DNA of 64,000 bases, taken from positions 124,001 through 188,000 of the forward strand of contig NZLU01000046.1 of NCBI GenBank assembly GCA_002692725.1, read 5' to 3'. This stretch comes from Ponticaulis sp. Its GTDB lineage: Bacteria; Pseudomonadota; Alphaproteobacteria; Caulobacterales; Hyphomonadaceae. The notes under the pieces were generated by a model. It was not told where the DNA came from and made no database searches. It saw nothing but the letters and a program-made list of their open reading frames with translations. The stretch's first letter is position 1, and every line of letters begins with the position of its first letter. Below are positions 16,235 through 25,087 of this stretch, piece after piece. A program made the position numbers and the translations under genes.

Positions 16235-18013
16235 TCAGATTGTGAAATTTGGTGTCCCATCCTCGGACGCTCCGGGTTCGCCTCGACGCGCCGTACCTCG
16301 GGCTATGCGTGGATCGAGGTCTTCCATCGCCTCATACTGATGGAGATAGACTTTTCCGGTGAGGTCTTCCAGAAAATGGGTCGTCTGAAACCGATCCATT
16401 ACCGGTCCTTTGACTTCAGATAAATGAAGGCTCACACCCGCATCTTTCAGGCGCAGATTGATGGCCTCCAGGCTCTCCAGACCGCTCGCGTCAACACGAT
16501 TTACAGCCGGAAACATAAGTATGAGATGTTTCATTTCCGGTTTGCTGGCAACGACCGCGTCAACAGTGTCCTCCAGAAAGCGAGCATTTGCAAAGTACAG
16601 GCTTTCATCGACGCGAAGGGTCACCACGCGTTCCGACGTCACGACGGCATGGCGGTCTACATTTCTGAAATGCTGCGTTCCGGGCACCTGTCCGACAAAA
16701 GCGAAATGAGGTGTGCTGGTGTTGTAGAGATGCAGGAAGAGCGACAAGCCAACCCCCGTCAAAACACCCAATTCAACGCCAAAACCGAGCGTCATCAAAA
16801 TCGTCGCAGCCATCGCCAGAAAATCGGATTTCGAATAAGCCCAGACCGTTTTGATTGCCTGGATATCAACGAGAGACAGCACGGCGACAATGATTGTCGC
16901 AGCTAACACGGCTTGTGGCAGAAAATAGAGATATGGCGTCAGAAACAGAGTTGCGAGCGCAATACCGACAGCGGTAAACGCGCCTGCGGCGGGCGTTTCT
17001 GCTCCCGCATCGAAGTTGACCGCGGAGCGTGCAAGGCCACCGGTCACTGGATAGCCGGAGGACACGCCGGCTGCGAGGCTAGACGCACCCAGAGCGATAA
17101 GTTCCTGATTGGGATCAACCTTCTGGCGGCGTTTTGCGGCGAGCGTTTTGGCAACAGAAACTGATTCAACAAATCCGATCAGGCTGATCAGAGCCGCTGA
17201 CCCAAACAATTGCATCCAGACGTCCCGATTAAAGCCCGGAACACCAAGGCTTGGAAGCTCCGTTGGAACATCGCGTAGGATTTTCACGCCCGCTTCATCA
17301 AGGCGAAGCATGGCGACAACAACAATGCTGAGCACAACAGCAAACACGGGCCCAGCCCGCGCAATAATGGTAGCGATTTTATCGCCTAAACCAAAAGTTT
17401 TCAAAAGAGGTTTTAGCTGGCTACGGACCCAGAACAGGAACACCAGAGAGCTGAGGCCAATTGCGAGTGTCGGCAGATTGACCGCAGACAAATGCGTGAT
17501 GAGTTCGTAGATGATTTCAAACAGATTGTGTCCCGATGCTGGGACACCGATTATGTGTTTTAGCTGGGATGCGGCAATGATGAGACCGGATGCCGTAATG
17601 AATCCGGAAATCACTGGATGGCTCAGAAAATTGGCAAGGAATCCCATTCGCAGTAAGCCAAGCCCGAACAGGATGGCGCCAGACAGAAAGGCGAGGATCA
17701 ATGCCGCCTGGATGTATTCTGGACTTCCGGCAGCAGCGATCTTGCCGGCGGCTGCAGCCGTCATGAGAGACAAAATCGCAACTGGTCCAACGGCTAATGT
17801 CCGGCTCGTTCCGAACACCGCATAGACAATCAATGGCAGGATAGAAGCGTACAGACCAATTTGTGGCGGAAGTCCCGCAAGCAATGCATAAGCCAGAGAT
17901 TGCGGGATCAGCATAATTGTGACGATCAATGCCGCCACAGCATCGTTCACGAAGGTCTCGCCGCGATATTTACGGCCCCAGTCGAGGATCGGGAAGTAAT
18001 TGGCGAGCTTCAT
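16235..18013 (-). CDS. SulP family anion transporter with STAS domain
   Basis: SLC26/SulP carrier, probably for sulfate or a related oxyanion. A hydrophobic domain of about 10-12 helices (residues 20-440) includes the family signature of a SulP N-terminus (PQSLAYALLAGLPPQIGLYAS). A cytoplasmic STAS domain follows (about 440-560), containing VNRVDASGLESLEAIN. The start is placed at ATG 18013; an in-frame TTG at 18028 adds five residues and lacks a better ribosome-binding site. It follows the sulfide oxidoreductase gene by about 90 bp on the same strand, so export or exchange of sulfur oxyanions made there is plausible. Confidence 0.88.
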   Translation of the reverse strand: MKLANYFPILDWGRKYRGETFVNDAVAALIVTIMLIPQSLAYALLAGLPPQIGLYASILPLIVYAVFGTSRTLAVGPVAILSLMTAAAAGKIAAAGSPEYIQAALILAFLSGAILFGLGLLRMGFLANFLSHPVISGFITASGLIIAASQLKHIIGVPASGHNLFEIIYELITHLSAVNLPTLAIGLSSLVFLFWVRSQLKPLLKTFGLGDKIATIIARAGPVFAVVLSIVVVAMLRLDEAGVKILRDVPTELPSLGVPGFNRDVWMQLFGSAALISLIGFVESVSVAKTLAAKRRQKVDPNQELIALGASSLAAGVSSGYPVTGGLARSAVNFDAGAETPAAGAFTAVGIALATLFLTPYLYFLPQAVLAATIIVAVLSLVDIQAIKTVWAYSKSDFLAMAATILMTLGFGVELGVLTGVGLSLFLHLYNTSTPHFAFVGQVPGTQHFRNVDRHAVVTSERVVTLRVDESLYFANARFLEDTVDAVVASKPEMKHLILMFPAVNRVDASGLESLEAINLRLKDAGVSLHLSEVKGPVMDRFQTTHFLEDLTGKVYLHQYEAMEDLDPRIARGTARRGEPGASEDGTPNFTI

Positions 18014-18101
18014 GGCCGTTTTGTCCAAAGATATCAGTCTAGCTGATGAATGTTAAAGTTCGCCCAGCAAAAGAAGGATCCTGATGCCGGGCGGGACGGG
18101 G

Positions 18102-19841
18102 TCAGGCCGCTTTGTCATTCGGGCCGGAAAAGTCACATGCATCCTGAGCTTCATGCGATGCCGGTTGGTGGGGCAGAATTTTAGGGCCAGCCAGATATTC
18201 AATGCCTTTCAGCATTTGATCGAAATAGATGGTCGGAAGCATTTTCTCTTTAAGGAACCAGGCAGCCCGTGTCGGTTTGGTGCCATCCAGCACCCAGCCA
18301 GGAACCGACGGATCAAGTGTTCCGCCATAAGCAAACTCAGCGAGAACAATTTTACCGCGTTCAACCGTTAGCGGACAGGAGCCATAGCCATTATAAACGG
18401 CGTTTGGTGCATTGCCCTTCAAAATTTGAAGCACATTATGGGCAACTACAGGAGCTTGCTTGCGAACTGCGGCTGCAGTTTTTGCATTTGGTGTTGACCC
18501 GCCATCGCCGAGTCCAAACACATTTCCGTATCTGGTGTGCTGAAGCGTCTCACCACTGACATCTGTCCAACCAGCCTCATTGGCCAGTGGGGAGTTTTTG
18601 ACAAAGTCCAATGGTAGCTGAGGAGGACAGACATGCATCATGTCAAATTCAACGGTCTTGCGACTGAGATTGCCGTCCGAATCCTTCACATCAAAAAAGG
18701 CCGTTTTTGAAGAGCCATCGACTGCGACGAGGGTCTCGTTAAAGCAGAGATCAATGCCGTATTTGTCGACATATTTCATCAGTGCGGGCACATAATCTGC
18801 GACCCCGAACAGTGCGCCGCCTGCATTATGGAACTCGACATCAATGTTGTTGAGGAAACCGCGCCGCAGCCAGGCGTCACAGGCAAGGTACATGGCTTTT
18901 TGAGGCGCCCCCGCACATTTGATCGGCATGGGCGGTTGCGTAAACAAGGCGCGGCCGCGTTTCAGTGATTGAACCAATTCCCAGGTATAGGGCGCCATGT
19001 CGAACAGATAGTTGGAAGTCACGCCATTCTTGCCGAGCGTTTCGCGCAAGCCTTCAACGCCGTCCCAATCAAGCTTCAGGCCCGGCGAAACAATAAGGAC
19101 TTTGTAGCTGATGCGGGTACCGTCCTCGAGAATGACTTGATTGTGCTCAGGATCAAACCCGGCACATGCGGACCGGATCCACTGAACACCTTTAGGCATG
19201 ACGTTCGCCATCTGACGTTCGGTTTGTTCTCGCTTGAAGACACCACCGCCCACGAGGGTCCAGCCTGGTTGGTAATAGTGCTCGGTTCGCGGTTCGATCA
19301 CCGCAATGTCTGAACCCGGCTGACGCTTCAGAATTGATGATGCGGTTGCGAGGCCGCCAGCTCCGCCACCGACGATGAGAATTTCGTGGCTGGCAGCGGA
19401 GGAGGGGAGATCTCCTGATTTCGCTTCACGCGCATCGAGCCGCGATCGCATGCCTGAGAGGTCATATCCGGCCTCTTTAGCCGTCGACAGTATGGCGTCA
19501 GTGGAGAGGTGACCGGCCTGAGACAAAGCCCATAATGTGGTTGAGCGCGTCCCGGTCCGGCAATAGGCCAGCGCCGGAGCGGGTAATTCCGACATGGCCT
19601 TTCTGAATTCAGCAACATCAGCATCTGTCACACGGCCCGAAACGACTGGCAGATAACGCGCTTCCAGACCTGACCGTGTAGCGGCTTCCACCATGGCCTG
19701 ATATCCGGTCTGATCGCTCGCTTCGCCATCTGGACGATTGATGATGATCGACCTGAACCCTTGCGCTGCAGCCAGACCGATATCCTGGGGTGAAAGTTGC
19801 GCCGATACCGACAGGTCCGGCGCGATCCTGCTGAATTTCAT
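18102..19841 (-). CDS. DUF442 phosphatase-like domain fused to SQOR-type sulfide:quinone oxidoreductase
   Basis: 579 aa. Residues 1-140 are a DUF442 (Blh N-terminal, tyrosine-phosphatase-like) domain with CRTGTRS (Cys94). Residues 152-565 are an FAD-dependent sulfide:quinone oxidoreductase with dinucleotide-binding GGGAGG (158-163). The two redox cysteines of the SQOR/type II class are both present, in KCAGAPQK (Cys309) and GSCPLT (Cys489), and the second FAD motif is NVFGLGDGG (440-448). It oxidises sulfide to a persulfide and passes electrons to ubiquinone at the membrane. The AGGAAAAG ribosome-binding site is clear. It is 38 bp downstream of the persulfide-dioxygenase-like gene, so the two form an operon. 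Confidence 0.92.
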   Translation of the reverse strand: MKFSRIAPDLSVSAQLSPQDIGLAAAQGFRSIIINRPDGEASDQTGYQAMVEAATRSGLEARYLPVVSGRVTDADVAEFRKAMSELPAPALAYCRTGTRSTTLWALSQAGHLSTDAILSTAKEAGYDLSGMRSRLDAREAKSGDLPSSAASHEILIVGGGAGGLATASSILKRQPGSDIAVIEPRTEHYYQPGWTLVGGGVFKREQTERQMANVMPKGVQWIRSACAGFDPEHNQVILEDGTRISYKVLIVSPGLKLDWDGVEGLRETLGKNGVTSNYLFDMAPYTWELVQSLKRGRALFTQPPMPIKCAGAPQKAMYLACDAWLRRGFLNNIDVEFHNAGGALFGVADYVPALMKYVDKYGIDLCFNETLVAVDGSSKTAFFDVKDSDGNLSRKTVEFDMMHVCPPQLPLDFVKNSPLANEAGWTDVSGETLQHTRYGNVFGLGDGGSTPNAKTAAAVRKQAPVVAHNVLQILKGNAPNAVYNGYGSCPLTVERGKIVLAEFAYGGTLDPSVPGWVLDGTKPTRAAWFLKEKMLPTIYFDQMLKGIEYLAGPKILPHQPASHEAQDACDFSGPNDKAA

Positions 19842-19879
19842 CTTTTCCTCCAGTCGTTATTGTTATTATGACCGTTTAA

Positions 19880-20743
19880 TCAGAGCGCGTTGATCGGGAG
19901 CTTCATATAGCGCTGACCATTGTCTTCAGGCTCTGGCAGATTGCCCGCACGCATGTTTATCTGGACGCTCGGGAGAATGAGTTTTGGCATAGCGAGTGTG
20001 GCATCCCGCTCAGTCCGCATTTTGATAAACTCATCCCGGCTGGTTCCGGTTTTGACATGAATGTTTTTGGCTTTTTCTTCGCCGACCGTTGATTCCCAGT
20101 GATACTCATCTCGCCCCGGTGCTTTGTAGTCGTGACACAGGAACATGCGGGTTTCGTCGGGCAGGGCGAACAGTTTCTGGATAGAGTCGTAGAGTGTGCC
20201 TGCGTCTCCACCCGGGAAGTCACATCGGGCCGTGCCAAAATCCGGCATGAAGATTGTGTCGCCAACAAACAGTGCATCCCCGATCAGATGGCTCATGCAG
20301 GCAGGTGTGTGCCCCGGTGTGTGAATGGCTTTGGCTTCGATATTCCCAATCTTGTAAACTTCGCCATCGGCAAACAAATGGTCGAACTGACTTCCATCGG
20401 TATGGAATTTCTGACCTTCGTTGAAAATCTGTTTGAAGACCTTCTGAACCACCGAAATCTGATCACCGATAGCGGTACGGCCACCCAGTTTGGACTTCAC
20501 GTAAGGAGCAGCTGTCAAATGATCTGCGTGGACATGCGTATCGATAATCCATTCACAGGTCAGACCCTGATCTTTGACCCATGCGATCAGCTTGTCAGCA
20601 GACTCTGTGCTAGTGCGACCGGAGGCTTGATCAAAATCCAGAAGAGAGTCGACGACAGCGCAGGTTTTTGTTTGTGGGTCCACCACAACATAGCTGACCG
20701 TGAATGTGGCATCGTCAAAAAAGGCCTTAACTTCGGGTTTCAT
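19880..20743 (-). CDS. MBL-fold persulfide dioxygenase-like hydrolase (Blh/ETHE1 type)
   Basis: 287 aa. The metallo-beta-lactamase metal motif THVHADHL gives His70, His72, Asp74 and His75, and further ligands lie in HTPGHTPACMSH and in the GDTIFMPDFGTARCDFPGG block, a hallmark of ETHE1/Blh persulfide dioxygenases. It oxidises glutathione persulfide to sulfite. In classical Blh proteins this domain is fused to DUF442; here DUF442 sits on the neighbouring oxidoreductase instead. First gene of the minus-strand sulfide operon, with AGGAAG before the ATG, reading away from the palindromic operator at 20811-20843. Confidence 0.9.
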   Translation of the reverse strand: MKPEVKAFFDDATFTVSYVVVDPQTKTCAVVDSLLDFDQASGRTSTESADKLIAWVKDQGLTCEWIIDTHVHADHLTAAPYVKSKLGGRTAIGDQISVVQKVFKQIFNEGQKFHTDGSQFDHLFADGEVYKIGNIEAKAIHTPGHTPACMSHLIGDALFVGDTIFMPDFGTARCDFPGGDAGTLYDSIQKLFALPDETRMFLCHDYKAPGRDEYHWESTVGEEKAKNIHVKTGTSRDEFIKMRTERDATLAMPKLILPSVQINMRAGNLPEPEDNGQRYMKLPINAL

Positions 20744-20810
20744 GGAATGCTTCCTTTCGGGAGTGGGGCAGCGGATGCCGCACTCATTTCCTCGTCAACG
20801 TTATTCTTAC

Positions 20811-20843
20811 TTGCTAATATTATGAATCACTAATATTAGTCAA
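20811..20843. promoter_or_regulatory. AT-rich palindromic operator of the divergent sulfur genes
   Basis: CTAATATT (20814-20821) and AATATTAG (20832-20839) form a perfect inverted repeat with a 10-bp spacer, extended outward by TTG and (T)CAA. The element lies in the 139-bp gap between the persulfide dioxygenase gene and the YeeE genes. TTGACT and TAATAT (minus strand) and TTGCTA and TATTAG (plus strand) fall within it, so a bound repressor would block both directions. ArsR-family persulfide sensors (BigR, SqrR) are known to act on AT-rich palindromes at such clusters. No such regulator gene is in the window. Confidence 0.7.
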
Positions 20844-20882
20844 TGCACCATCCACGGTTCAAACCTGAAAGGACATGGATCT

Positions 20883-21308
20883 ATGGAAAATTTTACCCCG
20901 ATTTCTGCGTCGATTGGTGGCGCGCTTATCGGAGTGTCAGCCGTTCTGCTCATGGCTCTGAATGGCAAAATCGCTGGTATCAGTGGCGTTTTGTCAGGGA
21001 CCATGTTCGCAGCATCAGGTGACAAACTATGGCGCATCCTCTTCGTGGTCGGACTCATTGCCGCACCCGTGCTGTACGGACTCATTTCGGGCGAAAAACC
21101 GGCCTTTGAACTGGATGCCGGGCTTCCACTTATCCTGATCGGAGGATTTCTCGTTGGCTTCGGGACCCGTCTTGGATCTGGCTGTACGTCCGGTCACGGC
21201 GTGTGTGGGCTATCCCGTCTCTCGCTTCGGTCATTCGTCTCTGTCGGCTTATTTATGGGCGTCGGAATGGTCACTGTTGCACTCGCACGAAGTCTGATCG
21301 GAGGCTGA
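20883..21308 (+). CDS. YeeE/YedE family sulfur transporter, first half
   Basis: 141 aa integral membrane protein with about four hydrophobic helices. It carries the DUF395 motif GSGCTSGHGVCG (about 98-109), whose cysteine relays sulfur in YeeE-type thiosulfate channels. The companion half begins two bases after this stop. Together they make a full transporter for thiosulfate or a related sulfur compound. Divergently transcribed from the sulfide-oxidation operon across the shared palindrome. Confidence 0.9.
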   Translation: MENFTPISASIGGALIGVSAVLLMALNGKIAGISGVLSGTMFAASGDKLWRILFVVGLIAAPVLYGLISGEKPAFELDAGLPLILIGGFLVGFGTRLGSGCTSGHGVCGLSRLSLRSFVSVGLFMGVGMVTVALARSLIGG

Positions 21309-21309
21309 C

Positions 21310-21732
21310 ATGGGAAAACAGATTTCTGGCCTTATTGTCGGGCTTATTTTCGGACTGGGTCTGACCATTTCTCAGATGGTGAACCCCGAGAAAGTTCTCG
21401 GCTTTCTGGATATACTGGGAAATTGGGATCCATCCCTGGCGTTTGTCATGGGAGCAGCACTGCTCATAACCGCAATTGGCTATCGCCTTGTATGGACTCG
21501 GCGGAAGCCTGTGTTTGAAGACGCATTCCAGCTGCCAGGAAATAAGAAGATTGATCCGAAACTCGCAATCGGAGCCGTTTTGTTTGGAATAGGGTGGGGG
21601 CTGGTCGGCCTGTGCCCGGGACCTGCACTGGCATCTATAACAATCGGAGGATTGCCAGCCTGGCAGTTCGTCGGCGCAATGATTGCGGGGGTCATTGTAT
21701 ATGACCTGATTGTCGCGAAACGAATAGCTTAG
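21310..21732 (+). CDS. YeeE/YedE family sulfur transporter, second half (DUF6691 type)
   Basis: 140 aa membrane protein with about four helices. The conserved GWGLVGLCPGPAL motif (about 105-117) holds the second conserved cysteine of the YeeE fold. An N-terminal GLIFGLGLTISQMVNPEKVLGFLD-type segment is typical of this half. Translationally coupled to the first half. Its stop lies 16 bp from the 3' end of the tRNA-Ser gene on the opposite strand. Confidence 0.9.
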   Translation: MGKQISGLIVGLIFGLGLTISQMVNPEKVLGFLDILGNWDPSLAFVMGAALLITAIGYRLVWTRRKPVFEDAFQLPGNKKIDPKLAIGAVLFGIGWGLVGLCPGPALASITIGGLPAWQFVGAMIAGVIVYDLIVAKRIA

Positions 21733-21748
21733 GTCATTTCTGGTATTC

Positions 21749-21836
21749 TGGCGGATGAGGAGGGATTCGAACCCCCGGAACCTCTCGGTTCAACGGTTTT
21801 CAAGACCGCCGCAATCGACCACTCTGCCACTCATCC
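21749..21836 (-). tRNA. tRNA-Ser (anticodon UGA)
   Basis: On the minus strand the acceptor arms GGATGAG and CTCATCC pair over 7 bp, with an encoded CCA end. The anticodon loop is CT-TGA-AA on a GCGGT/ACCGT stem, reading UCA and UCN serine codons. A long variable arm (AACCGAGAGGTT) marks a class II tRNA, and GGTTCGAATCC is the T loop. Length 88 including CCA. Confidence 0.97.
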
Positions 21837-22163
21837 GTCGAATGTGCCGGAATGATATAGTTTTTGTTTTTTTGCAAGGGGACAATTGTTTCAAAAAAAA
21901 GATTCCTGCCAATATCGCTTTACCTTAACGCGAGATTCACCTCAAATTCATCGACGCAAGCGTAAACACTCTGGTTAATGGAATTAACCGCAGCCCCCCG
22001 AAATAACAAATCGATAGAATATAGTAAAAAATCAAAGGCCCGAAGTTAACCCTTTGGGAAAGGACGGTGAATACCTTGCTAACCAGGCCAACAAAACAAA
22101 AAACATGGCCAGCCTTTTGCAAAAGGTGAGAGGTACAATCAGTAACCCAAGGGAAGACCAGAA
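21837..22163. other. 327-bp AT-rich intergenic region upstream of rlpA, with two perfect palindromes
   Basis: Between tRNA-Ser (minus) and rlpA (plus), with no credible ORF. It is more AT-rich than its surroundings and contains several A and T tracts. GGTTAATGGAATTAACC (21973-21989) has 7-bp arms around GGA, and CCTTTTGCAAAAGG (22113-22126) is a 14-bp perfect palindrome about 37 bp before the rlpA start. The first contains two TTAA half-sites but at 5-bp, not CtrA's 7-bp, spacing. Probably holds the promoters of both the tRNA and rlpA. Confidence 0.6.
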
Positions 22164-23177
22164 ATGTCCCTGACCATACTTTCGGCCGCCAAGCGGTCAG
22201 TCGCCATATTAGCTCTTGCTGTTGTAGCAGCAAATAGTGTCTCAGTTGCTAACGCTGGGCAAAATAAGAATGCTCCCGTCCGAAACGGAAACATTCAAAT
22301 GGCATCGATCCAGGGTATTGGCGGTCAGCCGTCTGACCCAGATTTCTTTCGATACCCGGATGAACCATTCCCTCATGAAATCGGTTTTGCGAAACGTCCC
22401 GCACCCAAAACAAAAGCTGCCAGCCACATGGTTGCCGGGTACGAACTCCCCTTCGTCGCGCCATCTGACTATGCGAGCTATGTAAAAATCGGTCGGTCTT
22501 ACAAGGTCGGAGACAAAATCTATACGCCGGAAGAAAACGCATTCTATGATGAAACCGGAATGGGGTCTTGGTACGGCCCGGGTTTCCACGGCAAAAAGAC
22601 CGCAAACGGTGAAATCTATGATATGTATGCCTTCACCGCTGCGCATCCGACGCTTCCGCTGCCAAGTTTCGTCGAAGTCACCAATACCCGCACGGGCGAA
22701 GCCGTTGTGGTGCGTGTCAACGATCGCGGACCGTTTGTAAAAGATCGCATCATTGATGTGTCTCACGCTGCCGCGCAACGGCTGAGCCTGCTCGATCCCG
22801 GAAGTTCAGAGCTTCGCGTGAAGTATCTCGCGCCGGCGCCCAAAGCGGAAGATCTGGAATATGCGCCGACACAACGCCCCAACGAACCAGTCATCGCTGA
22901 GGCGCGACCTAAAGTGCAAACAGCACAGATGATTAAAGACACACTTCCTGATCATTTCGTTCAAATGGGGTCGTTCACAAGCCGCAAAAATGCTGAGAAC
23001 TTCTCTGATCAATTGTTGGAAACTGGCGCCCAGGCCATTGTTGTGTTCGCTCACGTCAATGGTTCAAAATACTATCGCGTCGTCATGGGGCCTTACAACA
23101 ATCGCTCAGATGCCGACACGAAAAAGCGTGAAATGGCTCGCTACGGGTTTGATGGTCTGGTCATTCGCAATCCCTAG
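22164..23177 (+). CDS. rlpA: RlpA-like septal/peptidoglycan protein with SPOR domain
   Basis: 337 aa. An N-terminal signal peptide (about 1-31, ending near ANAGQ) sends it to the periplasm. Residues about 133-215 are a double-psi beta-barrel with GSWYGPGFHGKKTANGE, VRVNDRGPF and RIIDVSHAAA, the lytic-transglycosylase-type RlpA core. Residues about 262-336 are a SPOR domain (FVQMGSF to FDGLVI), which binds denuded glycan at the division site. No lipobox cysteine is evident, so it is probably soluble rather than a lipoprotein. Followed by a strong terminator, then dacC. Confidence 0.9.
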   Translation: MSLTILSAAKRSVAILALAVVAANSVSVANAGQNKNAPVRNGNIQMASIQGIGGQPSDPDFFRYPDEPFPHEIGFAKRPAPKTKAASHMVAGYELPFVAPSDYASYVKIGRSYKVGDKIYTPEENAFYDETGMGSWYGPGFHGKKTANGEIYDMYAFTAAHPTLPLPSFVEVTNTRTGEAVVVRVNDRGPFVKDRIIDVSHAAAQRLSLLDPGSSELRVKYLAPAPKAEDLEYAPTQRPNEPVIAEARPKVQTAQMIKDTLPDHFVQMGSFTSRKNAENFSDQLLETGAQAIVVFAHVNGSKYYRVVMGPYNNRSDADTKKREMARYGFDGLVIRNP

Positions 23178-23216
23178 ATCCTGAAACCGTCTCAACATTA
23201 TTTCGTCACCATTCTT

Positions 23217-23243
23217 CGGCACTCCTTACAGGAGTGCCGTTTT
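23217..23243 (+). terminator. Intrinsic terminator after rlpA
   Basis: Perfect 9-bp stem CGGCACTCC / GGAGTGCCG with a five-base TTACA loop, followed by TTTT. It ends 18 bp before the dacC start, so dacC probably depends on read-through or on a promoter inside rlpA. Confidence 0.85.
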
Positions 23244-23260
23244 CATGAGAAAGTGCCGTT

Positions 23261-24418
23261 ATGAGACAGATTCGTATGCTAATTCTCGCAGGTTGCCTTG
23301 GCCTGACCGCACCCTGCGCCTTTGGGTTTGAAACGACCGCCGAACATGCCGTGATCCTGGATTACGACAGCAATATCGTGCTCTACGCCAAAGATGCGGT
23401 CGAACCCATGACGCCGGCCTCCATGACGAAGATCATGACAGCCTATGTCGTTTTCGAGCGACTGAAAGACGGTCGCCTGCAGCCGGATGATGTGTTCACG
23501 GTCAGCGAAAAGGCCTGGCGTGAAGGCGGATGGGCCTCCGGTGGGTCAACGATGGGCCTCGCCATCGATCAACAGGTTTCCGTGGCCGACCTGCTGCGTG
23601 GGATGATCGTCCAGTCCGGCAATGATGCCTGCATTGTGTTGGCGGAAGGCATTTCGGGCAGTGAAGAAGCCTTTGCCGAAGAAATGACCGTTCGCGCGCA
23701 GGAACTTGGTCTGACGACGGCAAGCTTCAAGAATTCGACCGGTTTGTATGCCGAAGGCCATGAAATCAGTGCGCGGGATCTCGCTGAACTCGCCAGGCTG
23801 ACGATCGAGAACTTTCCTAACTATTACAAGATCTACGCCGAACGGGATTTTGTCTGGAATGATATCCGTCAGCCGAACAGAAACCCATTGCTAAGCCGGG
23901 TAAGCGGCGCAGATGGTCTCAAAACGGGGCATTTGTCGCAATCTGGATATGGCTTGGTCGGGTCAGCCGTGAACGATGGCAATCGGAAGATTATTGTTGT
24001 GAATGGTCTTGAGAGTGAACGCGCAAGGGCGGAGGAATCCGAGCGCATGATGCGCGCCGCCTTCCGCGAATTCTCGATTTCGACGCCTCTTGCAGCTGGT
24101 GACGAGGTTGCACAGGTCCCGGTCTGGCTTGGCAAAGAGCGTACGGTGTCTGCGGTCGTGAACTCTGATCTCGCCCTGGCATATACGACGTCCGACAGGA
24201 ACCGGATCAGAGCTGAATTGATCATAGCCGAGCCGCTATCTGCCCCGGTCAAAGAAGGCCAGGAAATTGGCAAACTCGAAATTTCAGGACCGGACGGCGT
24301 TCTGAAGAGTGAACCCGTCTATGCCGGTACGTCTGTCGACAAGATGGGGATGTTCGCCCAGGCCTTTGAAGGGCTCGCGAATCTTGTGTCGCCATCGTCT
24401 CTTGCGAGTGCCGAATAG
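23261..24418 (+). CDS. dacC: D-alanyl-D-alanine carboxypeptidase (PBP5/6 family)
   Basis: Trims the terminal D-Ala from peptidoglycan pentapeptides in the periplasm. A signal peptide covers residues 1-22. The three penicillin-binding motifs are all present: SMTK (54-57), SGN (119-121) and KTG (221-223). A C-terminal PBP5-type domain (about 275-360) and a final amphipathic helix (MGMFAQAFEGLANLVS) probably sit it on the inner membrane. The 385 aa length is normal. It heads the tight run dacC-tmk-holB-tatD. Confidence 0.94.
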   Translation: MRQIRMLILAGCLGLTAPCAFGFETTAEHAVILDYDSNIVLYAKDAVEPMTPASMTKIMTAYVVFERLKDGRLQPDDVFTVSEKAWREGGWASGGSTMGLAIDQQVSVADLLRGMIVQSGNDACIVLAEGISGSEEAFAEEMTVRAQELGLTTASFKNSTGLYAEGHEISARDLAELARLTIENFPNYYKIYAERDFVWNDIRQPNRNPLLSRVSGADGLKTGHLSQSGYGLVGSAVNDGNRKIIVVNGLESERARAEESERMMRAAFREFSISTPLAAGDEVAQVPVWLGKERTVSAVVNSDLALAYTTSDRNRIRAELIIAEPLSAPVKEGQEIGKLEISGPDGVLKSEPVYAGTSVDKMGMFAQAFEGLANLVSPSSLASAE

Positions 24419-24421
24419 CTT

Positions 24422-25087
24422 ATGCCGGGTGAGCCGCATTTCATCACGATTGAAGGTGGAGAGGGCGCTGGAAAGTCGACCCTCATCCATAATTTAGAGG
24501 ACCGCTTGAACAAACATGGCTTTCAGGTCTCGTTGACCCGCGAGCCGGGCGGAACACCTCTGGCTGAGCGCATTCGCTCTTTGCTCCTGAAGACCGATGC
24601 GGACAGCTCATCCATGTCAGTGCACACTGAGGCTTTGCTCGTCAGTGCAGCCAGACGCAATCATGTCGAACAATTTATTCGTCCTGAGATTCAAAAGGGT
24701 CACGTCGTAATCTGCGATCGTTTCACCGACTCGACACGCGCATATCAGGGCAGCGAACTCTCAGAGGATGAGCTTGGTCTGCTTGAGGCCTTTGCGACAG
24801 ACGGCCTCAGACCTGGAACGACGTTTTTGCTCGATGCGCCGCCTGACGCACTTGTCGAACGGCGACACCAGCGCGGTCTGGAAACAGACCGATTTGAAGG
24901 GCGCAATCTGGAATTCCACAATCGGGTTCGCAACTCGTTTTTGCGCTGCGCCGAGATGTTTCCCGAGCGGATCGTCGTACTGAATGCCTTATTGCCACCG
25001 GACGAACTCGCAGACACGGCAACGAGCGCTTTGCTCACACGACCCGGCTTTACGACAGGCACTCCATCGCTTACGCAAAAGCTGTGA
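24422..25087 (+). CDS. tmk: Thymidylate kinase
   Basis: Phosphorylates dTMP to dTDP. P-loop GGEGAGKST (12-20), the DRF motif in ICDRFTDSTRAYQG near 100, and a lid region with RRHQRGLETDRFE. The 221 aa length is normal. It begins 3 bp after dacC, and its stop overlaps the holB start. Confidence 0.95.
   Translation: MPGEPHFITIEGGEGAGKSTLIHNLEDRLNKHGFQVSLTREPGGTPLAERIRSLLLKTDADSSSMSVHTEALLVSAARRNHVEQFIRPEIQKGHVVICDRFTDSTRAYQGSELSEDELGLLEAFATDGLRPGTTFLLDAPPDALVERRHQRGLETDRFEGRNLEFHNRVRNSFLRCAEMFPERIVVLNALLPPDELADTATSALLTRPGFTTGTPSLTQKL

Noticed and set aside
21973..21989. CtrA binding site
   Set aside because: TTAA half-sites are 5 bp apart; CtrA needs TTAA-N7-TTAA.
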